The translations under genes were made by a program, and so were the position numbers. Shown one piece after another: positions 7,268 to 13,977 of a stretch of 13,977 nt of DNA. This DNA is from Mycoemilia scoparia (lineage: Eukaryota; Kickxellomycota; Kickxellomycetes; Kickxellales; Kickxellaceae): positions 1 to 13,977 of the forward strand of contig JANBPU010000379.1 in the NCBI GenBank assembly GCA_027575805.1, read 5' to 3'. The notes below the pieces were generated by a model. It did no database searches and was not told where the DNA came from. It saw nothing but the letters and a program-made list of their open reading frames with translations. Numbering within the stretch: position 1 is the first letter of the stretch; each line of letters begins with the position of its first letter.

Positions 7268-8858
7268 AACTGATATTTTCCGAACTCTGTATTAGTAATC
7301 GAATTAAGGTGCCAATCATAAAGCATAATTTATTTATATGTGTGTTATCGTTGCTGTTTTTGATAGTTTAGTAGAAAAGTATGTGATGTGTGAGTGTGTA
7401 CCTTAAAATTCCAATGATAATGATGCTGGTGATAAAGCAAGATCCAATATATAAGTGCATTACTAATGGAAAGTAGATTGGGGATAAATAGTGCATATTC
7501 TCGGTGTTTAAAATTTAACAGTGAATTTAAATTTGCTGACAAAAGTATGTGACTTGGGAGACGAATCATAGAAATGAAGACATAGCCTTTATCCCAAATG
7601 TGGCAATATACCAAATTTCTGGCAGGCCATTTGCTTTTATGCCATTTACTCGCTCCACATAAAAATATGTAATTGGATAACAACAAATTGATATGGGGAG
7701 TTTATACGACCAAAGTGCTACCATCCTACTTGATAAGTTGTTATAAATTCGTGAGATTTGATACAATTTCCCAAGGAGAGATTTTGAGGCCAAACAAAGA
7801 GAAAATATTAATAATAGGCGTACTTTGCATGACCATGCTACATGTAGTCTTTAAATTTAACTCTTGGGTACTAGGCTTTTTTATCCAAGTGATGTGTGCA
7901 AAGTTTAGAAATATGCATAGTAGTCGCTAAACCTGTAAAGACATTCTTTTGTGTTTAGTGTTGCGTACAAACAAATAGCTATTCTTGATCTTACTATTGT
8001 AGCGCTCCCTATACTATAAGTAAGCAATCTATGCAAAATATTGTTATAATACTATATGTATATACGAAAATCAAGGGGCAAATTTTTGGTGGCTGTCTTT
8101 GCCTTTTTTAAGTTTCTTAGTAAAGATATGTTTCCATATAACATTTGGCTATTCTAACAAAGAGAAGCAGCGCGCATACTATATGTGCCAAGTCTTGTAT
8201 TCAAAAAGAGATTTGCTGCACCATTTAAACAACAAACAGATATTTTTGGTACTGACCACATACTCGTATACCATATCCTTTTTGGTTATAGAAAAGGTTC
8301 ATGCTATGATAGTACTAAAGCAATAGCATCAGATATCTTTTTTGAATGCCTACAAAAGGATTACTAATCCTGCAAATTTATTATTCTCACTATGTATGGG
8401 CTAAAAACATCCGAAGGCTCCGGTTCGGTCATGGCCAATAAATTAATATCAAAGATAAAAGTAGTTTATTTAAATATAGAAGTAGTTAGTTTTTAGGGGC
8501 TAAATTAATACTATCAATGATAATTCAGGCTTGGCCAGTAGTATGCAAGTTGAAACTGCTGACCTACTAGTAAAACTTAGTAGCACTTCAGAAATAACTA
8601 CCCTTATAAATGTTAGCCCAGTCAATTGTTGCATTCTATAACAGCGGCCAATAAAATGGCAACTGAGTCATGCGCTTTAAGCTTATTTTACGCATTAGTG
8701 CAGAATAGGCTCGCTGTGCACTACAGATAGCGACATTCCTGTTTTAGGATGGATTAGCCCTGATGTAGACCCACGTATTTATATTGCAAAATTCCACTTG
8801 GGATAAAGCGTATGGTAGACAGAAATGGGCCCTCATCAGATTTCCGTCCAATCATCAG
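7268..8858. other. Long AT-rich intergenic stretch with decayed open frames
   Basis: No supported gene. Overlapping minus-strand frames at 7345-7686 and 7566-7793 and a plus-strand frame at 7673-7930 are open for 75-113 codons but have no recognisable motif, and they compete for the same DNA. An imperfect direct repeat pairs 8439-8458 with 8501-8523 (TAAATTAATA followed by ATCAA and GATAA). A short inverted pair (CAATTGTTGC / GCAACTGAGTC) lies near 8624-8670. No tRNA or other structured RNA could be recognised. Confidence 0.5.
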
Positions 8859-9203
8859 CTATTTTATATGCAACTTCCAGGGACCCATTTTATCTAAGGC
8901 CTTGTGAATATGACCATATACACAATTGTGGCGCAATTTCTTTCGGAATTGGTTAAACAAGTAAGATACATGTCCAGATAGCTTAAAGCCAGCTAAGTTT
9001 CTATGTATTGAATGGGAAAACCTCCATAAAACCATGGTACTGGGAACAATGCATGTCATCTCCCTTGAACTTTGGGAATTGGCCGACTTTCCAGTCAATT
9101 CTTGGTCTTTAGATAAGTAGAGGAAATACAAATGAAATTGAATCTTGCTTAGTACATGTGTGAAAGAATGTTGTGTGTTTTGAAAGAAAACCCAAGCCTG
9201 CAA
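8859..9203 (-). pseudogene. Protein-like relic (114 codons) with IHKA motif
   Basis: The reverse-strand frame runs from an ATG at 9203, just inside the left end of foldback copy B, to a stop at 8859. I do not recognise the protein. A basic segment (FNQFRKKLRHN) precedes VYGHIHKALDKMG. The IHKA part corresponds to KIHKAF read on the reverse strand near 2748-2770, where the nucleotides AAGGCCTTGTGAAT are identical over 14 bases (8896-8909 and 2748-2761) and similarity continues beyond. The small ORF at 122-259 has VKVH at the matching place. This hints at one decayed coding family with three local traces. Coding potential today is doubtful. Confidence 0.3.
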
Positions 9204-9306
9204 TATGAATAATGATTTTTGAAAGGCCAGTCACTCATTTGGCTGTGATTGCGCCCATAATCATTGGCCACAGAAATATAGCCTTCAAAGCTTATTACTC
9301 ATATTG
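9201..9306. mobile_element. Foldback (MITE-like) element, copy B
   Basis: This is the best preserved of the three copies, 106 bp long. Terminal inverted repeats of about 27 bp begin CAATATGAATAATG at 9201 and end TTACTCATATTG at 9306, with few mismatches. The 33-bp core at 9236-9268 differs at two positions from copy C and four from copy A. The core arms TGGCTGTGATT and AATCATTGGCCA pair around an eight-base loop, so most of the element can form one hairpin. It encodes nothing. Flanks show no obvious target-site duplication. Confidence 0.7.
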
Positions 9307-9366
9307 TAGAAGTGAGAAAATAGTAAGCCGCTTATTATTGAAATTATCTTCAACATCAAAAGCGGT

Positions 9367-9400
9367 GCACACACACATACATACACATACACATACACCA
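9367..9400. repeat. CA/CATA microsatellite
   Basis: CA units pass into interspersed CATACA units over about 34 bp. Confidence 0.85.
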
Positions 9401-9868
9401 GCTTACAACTAACTTGTTTAAGTGCTGCCTACAGACCAAACCTATATAATTATATTAAAGCTGTTGGCAAGTCTAAGTTTGATAGCCATGTTACCTTCTG
9501 CCTGTGCCACCATGTATATACTATAGATTTAACTCAACTATTTGCAGCTTCTTTGGTAAAGTGGCAAATCCCCAAGTCATATGCACCCTCTAGTTTAAAT
9601 CAAGTCTCCACAAAGAAAAATAAACCTGCTTTGTTTATAATCCAAAACAATAAAAGCATATTTCACACCGCTTTTCGGGATCAACAGCAAGTTGCCTTGC
9701 AGGCAGGTGCGTCAATGGTCTTTGTGCAAGCTGCTTTCGAGCCTTGATGGTTTCTTTACGAACCTGTTGCATACAGCTGTAAAACTGCGATGTATGGATA
9801 AAATATACTTTAACCTTTTGTGTATATGGGGGTGTGTATTGTTAAAACTTAAATCTCTTTTGGGTGCT

Positions 9869-9892
9869 TATATATATATATATATATATATA
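9869..9892. repeat. (TA)12 microsatellite
   Basis: Twelve uninterrupted TA units, followed by AAGAAAGAAAGA and a short GA-rich stretch. Confidence 0.9.
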
Positions 9893-10020
9893 AAGAAAGA
9901 AAGATAGGGAGAGAGGTCCTTCGGGTTTTGAAAAGTAAATAGTTCGCTCTCTTTATGGTCATGATTTAGCATCCTTAAACCCTTTTGAACTTGGTATAGA
10001 GTATTGCAAGCCTTTTCAAT

Positions 10021-10308
10021 TTCATCCTTATTCCGTTTCATTTCTTTGTCTAGAAACCCATTTTCCTCTCTCCTATACTACACTTCCCCTTATATTCCTT
10101 TATTTTGACGTATACTTTCTTGTATAGCTGTGTGTCCAGGCTGACTTAATCTTCCTTCCTGCCCTACTAGCACACACACACACACATACACTTTTCGTTG
10201 CCGAGTGCACAGTATATACTATTGCTGCTAATGCGGTTTATAAAGAGCAGCAGCAGCAGCAGCAGCACCAGCAGCACCACTGCCAACAAGGACCGTTGCT
10301 ACCCCAAT
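10021..10308 (+). promoter_or_regulatory. Pyrimidine-rich promoter and leader of the subtilase gene
   Basis: From about 10020 to 10170 the plus strand is dominated by C and T runs (for example TTTTCCTCTCTCCT and CTTCCTTCCTGCCC), typical of fungal leaders, and then passes into CA repeats at 10171-10191. AGC repeats at 10246-10266 follow. If the ATG at 10309 is the true start, all of these lie in the 5' leader. No TATA box at a fixed distance is evident. Confidence 0.45.
10246..10280 (+). repeat. AGC trinucleotide repeat near the subtilase start
   Basis: Seven AGC units at 10246-10266 are followed by imperfect ACC/AGC units. In the long-start version of the subtilase they would encode seven serines; with the preferred start they are untranslated. 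Confidence 0.85.
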
Positions 10309-13209
10309 ATGGGGGTGTTATTTCTAACCTGGATATTGGTATCTCTGGCATATATGGCTAATGCCTATGCCATGACAGACCCCAACCGACTTATCATCCA
10401 ACTCAACGCCGGAGCCAATATCAAAAATGCCATAAAAGAGTTTGATGCTGGGGCACGAAGACTGGGTCTGGATTTCAAGCTCAAATACGAGTTCTCGACC
10501 TTATTCACGGGCTTTTCGATATATACCGAAACACCTTATGATGAGGATATGATTGAAAGCTTGGATGCTATTGAAGGGGTTGTTAAGGTCCATAAGGTCA
10601 TGATATACACCACCACCAACAATGACAGAAGTAGTTTCATGAGGAGAAGTCAGTTGCAGCCGAATTTTGAGCAGATGGTTGTTCAAAAAAGAGCTCCCGG
10701 TGGTGGAGATGGTGAAGATAGCAACAAAAAAGGCAAAGGTCATAATAACGATGGTAGTGACAGCAGCAGTGGTGGTGGGGTTCGTCAAATTAACGGACAT
10801 AGGTTTGATAGCAAAGAATATTCCAAATTTAACAAAACAATCAGTCCGGTTAACGGCGCAACTACCACCGACATGTATTCGATGACCGGTGTTGACAAGC
10901 TGCACAAGCTGGGCTACTACGGCGAAGGCATAAGAATTGGAATAATAGATAGTGGCGTGGACTACACCCATCCCGAGCTGGGGGGTTGCTACAAAACTGC
11001 AGGGTGCCCAATCCAATTTGGGCGCAACTTTATCCGGTCCGATGAAGATCCCTCCTCGAATAACGACGAAAACGATCCCTACGACAATTGTAGTGGTCAC
11101 GGAACCGCTGTTGCTGGCATCGTGGCTGGCCAGGGCCCAAATGTTCGTGGGATCGCACCAAAAGCCACCTATGGGATTTACAAAATAGCCACATGTAACC
11201 AAAACTCGTTTGGAACTACTGTAACCGTACTTCAGGCCATGGAACAGGCGTACAAAGATAAGATGGATATTGTCAATTTCTCGTTGGGCAGGAATGAATG
11301 GCCTGAGTTGCCGGTCTCTGTGGCGGCCACCAACTTAACCAAGAAGGGCGTGATTGTGGTTTCGGCCGCTGGAAATAGTGGAATTGCGGGCCTGTTTACT
11401 GCTTCTTCGCCGGCTATTGGCGATGGCGTTATTAGTGTTGGTTCGGTTAATCCCAATACCATTACTTCTAATAGACTGGATGTGATGATGGGCCCCAATT
11501 CAAACAGGTCGATTCCTTATATGGCTGCTTCTAACTTCATTCCGTTTACTTCCAAGAAGCCTGTTCCTTTGGTTTTGGTTACTGATCCTGATGGTACAAA
11601 CTATGGATGTAGGCCATACACTGCGGCCGCCGGCGGTGTGGGCTTTAAAGGAAAAGTGGCTCTTGCGTTGCGTGGAGGGTGCTCATTAGATCAGATGGCC
11701 AATAATGCTCAAGATGCTGGTGCCTCAGCATTACTTATTGCCTTCAATGACACCACACTGGCTAGTGCAGGTTTACGCTCAAGAATCAGGATTCCGATAT
11801 TGACCTTGGTCAAGGCTGATGGTGAAAAGCTCATTAAAGACGCAAAGACCCTAAAGAACATCACTGTCAGTGCTGATGGAGGTTACGTGACCGAGCCAGT
11901 ACAAGGCGGTGGAAAGATGTCATCATTCAGCTCGTGGGGTCCAACACCCGAACTTAATATCGGACTAGCAGTATCGGCACCTGGTGGCTACCTATTTACG
12001 ACTTACCCCGTAGGACTAGGAGCATTCATTACCCAGTCTGGTACATCGCTCTCAGCGCCCTACGTAGCCGGCGTTGCTGCTCTTATTTTACAATCATCAA
12101 AGCGTATTAAAAGAGACCCGGAGCTGATAAGAGATATCATCATCCAACACACGAAACTAGTCAAACCCTCATCAGCTGGCAATGCAAACAACCACCAATA
12201 CATGGCAGTCGGAGCAGACAGTGCACTTCGTCAAGGAAATGGCCTGATAGACGTCGTATCAGCAAGCAAGGCCACAATCGTATCCCAAACCTCATCAATA
12301 ACCCTAAACTACACGACAAACTACTACAGCCCCATAGTAAAAACCATCAAGCTGCAAAATCTAGATCAAGCCAAAGGCAATATCCTATACTTTAACCATA
12401 TCCCTGCTCAGTCCTATTCTCAATATGATCCAACCACGGGCAGATTTTCTTTAAACCCGGTAACTGATACTCAAAGTGCGTCAATGGTTGGCTTACCGCC
12501 GCCTCAGTATATACAGTTTGGAAAAACCATTGAAGTAGCAGTATCAATCTTACCGCCTTTGGGACTATCACCAAATGGACATTGGTTTTATAGCGGATAC
12601 ATTCAAGTTCGGTCACTGTCTGGAGAAACTTTGAATATTCCGTATATGGGATATAAAGGAGATTTTAAAAGATTACCGTTCTTGACTTCTGATCCGGCAT
12701 TTGAGCCAAAATTGGTTTATACTACTGATGATGGTAAAGTCATTAAAAGTATTGGTGGAGGGAATGAGACGGAGGAGCCATATGTGATTGATAAAGGTCA
12801 TCGAATTGGATTTGATTTTACTGGAAACAGACCAGCTCGTATAGTCAGAATTCAACTATTACAACAACAACAACAACAACAACAACAATCGATCTCTAGT
12901 AATAATTCAACTACCACAGGACAATCGGGAAGAGAGAAATATAAGGTATTGGGATATTTGACATACGGTTATCAGGAATTTAACCCAATATTGGCTCAAC
13001 AGTATCAAGCACCTTACAATCCATATTTCAAAGATGTCGTGTACAGTGATACTAACGAGCAAAAGCCTGTGAAAATCAAGTCTGGTGGAGAAGAAAGGAG
13101 GAAATTTAAGGTTCGTCTAAGTGCACTTAAAATATTTGGTAATCCACGAAATCCTCAAGATTATGAAGTATGGACGTCTAAACCATTTAATATTAAAATA
13201 ACAATATAA
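10309..13209 (+). CDS. Secreted subtilisin-like serine protease (S8, Vpr-type, with PA domain)
   Basis: Endopeptidase, probably extracellular. From the ATG at 10309 it has 966 aa. Residues 1-21 form a classic signal peptide (GVLFLTWILVSLAYMANAYA). An I9 inhibitor propeptide spans about 27-97. A low-complexity Gly/Ser/Asn/Lys linker follows (about 100-160), with a dibasic QKR-APG site near 126-131 that a kexin could cut. The catalytic residues are Asp214 (IIDSGVD), His264 (GHGTAVAG), Asn356 (AAGNSG, oxyanion hole) and Ser580 (GTSLSAP). A PA domain is inserted at about 408-528 (GCRPY, LRGGCS). An Fn3-like C-terminal region follows, with a nine-glutamine tract at 852-860. Tandem TAA stops end the gene; no GPI signal is seen. 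Start choice: 10309 gives an immediate signal peptide and an A at -3. The in-frame ATG at 10231 would put 26 Ser-rich residues before it. The open frame back to 10198 begins with TTG only. Confidence 0.94.
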   Translation: MGVLFLTWILVSLAYMANAYAMTDPNRLIIQLNAGANIKNAIKEFDAGARRLGLDFKLKYEFSTLFTGFSIYTETPYDEDMIESLDAIEGVVKVHKVMIYTTTNNDRSSFMRRSQLQPNFEQMVVQKRAPGGGDGEDSNKKGKGHNNDGSDSSSGGGVRQINGHRFDSKEYSKFNKTISPVNGATTTDMYSMTGVDKLHKLGYYGEGIRIGIIDSGVDYTHPELGGCYKTAGCPIQFGRNFIRSDEDPSSNNDENDPYDNCSGHGTAVAGIVAGQGPNVRGIAPKATYGIYKIATCNQNSFGTTVTVLQAMEQAYKDKMDIVNFSLGRNEWPELPVSVAATNLTKKGVIVVSAAGNSGIAGLFTASSPAIGDGVISVGSVNPNTITSNRLDVMMGPNSNRSIPYMAASNFIPFTSKKPVPLVLVTDPDGTNYGCRPYTAAAGGVGFKGKVALALRGGCSLDQMANNAQDAGASALLIAFNDTTLASAGLRSRIRIPILTLVKADGEKLIKDAKTLKNITVSADGGYVTEPVQGGGKMSSFSSWGPTPELNIGLAVSAPGGYLFTTYPVGLGAFITQSGTSLSAPYVAGVAALILQSSKRIKRDPELIRDIIIQHTKLVKPSSAGNANNHQYMAVGADSALRQGNGLIDVVSASKATIVSQTSSITLNYTTNYYSPIVKTIKLQNLDQAKGNILYFNHIPAQSYSQYDPTTGRFSLNPVTDTQSASMVGLPPPQYIQFGKTIEVAVSILPPLGLSPNGHWFYSGYIQVRSLSGETLNIPYMGYKGDFKRLPFLTSDPAFEPKLVYTTDDGKVIKSIGGGNETEEPYVIDKGHRIGFDFTGNRPARIVRIQLLQQQQQQQQQSISSNNSTTTGQSGREKYKVLGYLTYGYQEFNPILAQQYQAPYNPYFKDVVYSDTNEQKPVKIKSGGEERRKFKVRLSALKIFGNPRNPQDYEVWTSKPFNIKITI
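12862..12888 (+). repeat. (CAA)9 repeat coding for polyglutamine
   Basis: Nine uninterrupted CAA codons in the C-terminal region of the subtilase, followed by a Ser/Asn/Thr-rich loop. It is probably an exposed, length-variable linker. Confidence 0.9.
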
Positions 13210-13399
13210 TAACCATAGACATTTTTATGATGATGATGATGATTGTGATGCTTTAATAATTATTTTCCTATTTCTTTTTTCTTTTTATTATTTGAAATTT
13301 ATTTTGATGATTATTATTATTTATGCCAGGAGTAGTATATTGATTTATAATAATACCAACACCAACAATATATAACTTTTTTAAATTTAGAGAATAAGG
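13210..13399. other. 3' region of the subtilase gene
   Basis: Immediately after the stops lies an ATG-type trinucleotide repeat (13227-13250), then AT-rich DNA with T runs. No exact AATAAA is placed close behind the stop on the plus strand; TTTAATAATT near 13253 is a possible weak signal. Confidence 0.4.
13227..13250. repeat. (ATG)5 imperfect trinucleotide repeat
   Basis: Five ATG units followed by ATT, GTG and ATG, in the 3' untranslated region of the subtilase gene. Confidence 0.85.
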
Positions 13400-13494
13400 T
13401 ACATGTGAGATTATTTTTAAAGTGTTATTCACACATTTGGCTGTGGTTGCGCCTATAATCATTGGCCTTCAAAAATTAACATCCGTATTTGTAA
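13400..13494. mobile_element. Foldback (MITE-like) element, copy C
   Basis: The 33-bp core at 13434-13466 matches copy B at 31 of 33 positions. The flanking inverted arms are weaker than in the other copies: ATTATTTTTAAAGTG near 13410-13424 against CCTTCAAAAATTAAC near 13466-13480. It lies in the same orientation as copies A and B and is about 230 bp beyond the subtilase stop. Confidence 0.6.
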
Positions 13495-13701
13495 CTATAG
13501 GTTTTCGATTTGCTGGTTTAACAATAAAGTGTCTGTATAATAAAATGTTGGAGAGAATACCTGTAGCTTGTAATCAGATATGAATGACTCAGCATTTCTG
13601 GTATTTTCTATCCCATATAATTTAATTGGTAGAGTCTCCTCTAAAAATGTACCAGAATAACATCTCCAATACAGGCCTAATATGCGTGGTTTATGGTCCA
13701 A
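13495..13701 (-). pseudogene. Protein-like relic, copy 2 (FSPTF ... TLLLNQ)
   Basis: A 68-codon frame on the reverse strand has a natural-looking composition (LYWRCYSGTFLEETLPIKLY and later SDYKLQVFSPTF). It resembles the frame at 4823-5008 around FSP and TLL. The family is unknown. It ends beside foldback copy C. It may be an exon of a gene extending past 13701, but no donor or acceptor was convincing. Confidence 0.35.
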
Positions 13702-13977
13702 ATCTGCTAGAAGAATGAGGGTACAGGATTATTATCTTTTGATGGAAAATTTGCCAATTATTGATTTTTAGATTTCATTTTTTTGAATGGCAGGTAATAT
13801 CAGAGCTCATGATAATATTACTGCTAGTTTTGATTTAGAATTTTTTTGATGCTATTTATTTGAATTGGATGTCTTTGTTCAGTTATCACCCCTGCTACGT
13901 ATTTGGCCACTTTTCATTTTTTGGCAGACCAAATTAGTATGGGTGTGGTCCCTATAGAATTTACCCATAATTTTTAA
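13702..13977. other. AT-rich end of window with possible truncated foldback copy
   Basis: No gene is seen. Near 13931-13975, GTGTGG..CCTATAG followed by AATTTACCC.TAATTTTT resembles the right half of foldback copy A with an internal deletion, but no left arm could be found. Confidence 0.25.

Larger units (their letters stand above)
9307..10020. other. Intergenic stretch with simple repeats upstream of the subtilase gene
   Basis: No gene is supported. It holds CA-rich repeats at 9367-9400 and (TA)12 at 9869-9892 followed by a GA-rich patch. Open frames at 9553-9747 and 9692-9907 show no motif. A reverse-strand frame near 9770-9670 contains ARKQLAQR, reminiscent of the histone H3 tail, but nothing else of H3 follows. 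Confidence 0.5.

Noticed and set aside
7345..7930. Overlapping open frames of 75-113 codons on both strands
   Set aside because: They exclude one another, have no recognisable motifs, and show no C/T-rich leader or splice support. Kept only as a note on the intergenic stretch.
8080..8115. TTTGGTGGCTGTCTTTGCC as another foldback core
   Set aside because: Only about half of the core is similar, and no inverted arms flank it.
8411..8437. GGTTCGGTC as a tRNA T-arm or polymerase III B box
   Set aside because: No matching acceptor stem, anticodon arm or A box at the right distance on either strand.
9670..9790. Reverse-strand segment reading ARKQLAQR, like the histone H3 tail
   Set aside because: Only a short run matches, alignment requires a gap, and neither the rest of the H3 tail nor the histone fold follows. 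The region is full of stops. Most likely chance.
10198..10230. Upstream extension of the subtilase frame to 10198
   Set aside because: The codon at 10198 is TTG, not ATG. A eukaryotic gene would not be expected to start there.
10501..11202. 233-codon open frame on the reverse strand
   Set aside because: It lies entirely opposite the well-supported subtilase, whose motifs fix the coding frame. The antisense frame has no recognisable domain.

Overview
The window looks like nuclear DNA of a filamentous, probably early-diverging, fungus (Mucoromycota or Zoopagomycota would fit). The evidence is AT-rich intergenic DNA, short GT-AG introns (107 and 157 nt), C/T-rich leaders in front of start codons, many microsatellites, and the gene set: an RNF115/126-type RING ubiquitin ligase, a YqjM-type (class III) old yellow enzyme and a large Vpr-type subtilase with a PA domain. 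The phylum is an inference; nothing here fixes it. There is no sign of operons, Shine-Dalgarno sites, tRNA, rRNA or CRISPR.

Layout: (1) 1-800 has no large gene. It holds a 45-codon minus-strand small ORF (122-259) inside a dispersed repeat whose second copy is at 2551-2665. (2) 801-1829, minus: an intronless 342-aa protein I do not recognise. (3) 1830-2849: the promoter of that gene, then AT-rich DNA with direct and inverted repeats and the second repeat copy. (4) 2850-4199, minus: a three-exon RING-H2 E3 ligase of 361 aa; intron 2 splits the codon of the last zinc-binding cysteine. (5) 4200-5304: intergenic, with a microsatellite, a protein-like relic (4823-5008) and a foldback element (about 5044-5180). 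(6) 5305-6585 (possibly to 6741), minus: a flavin-dependent ene-reductase. (7) 6586-10308: about 3.7 kb between the divergent reductase and subtilase genes, with a CACGTG palindrome, a perfect 9-bp-stem hairpin, decayed ORFs, a second foldback copy (9201-9306), simple repeats and a pyrimidine-rich leader. (8) 10309-13209, plus: a secreted subtilisin-like serine protease with all catalytic residues. (9) 13210-13977: a third foldback copy (13400-13494), a second copy of the protein-like relic (13495-13701) and a possible truncated fourth foldback copy at the window end.

The four genes share no obvious pathway: ubiquitin ligation, redox chemistry on activated alkenes, extracellular proteolysis and one unknown. 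The most novel content is in the gaps. There is a family of short foldback elements with a conserved 33-bp core, and there are diverged coding-derived repeats that still show protein-level similarity to each other. Together they suggest relics of one or more uncharacterised mobile elements or decayed gene families.
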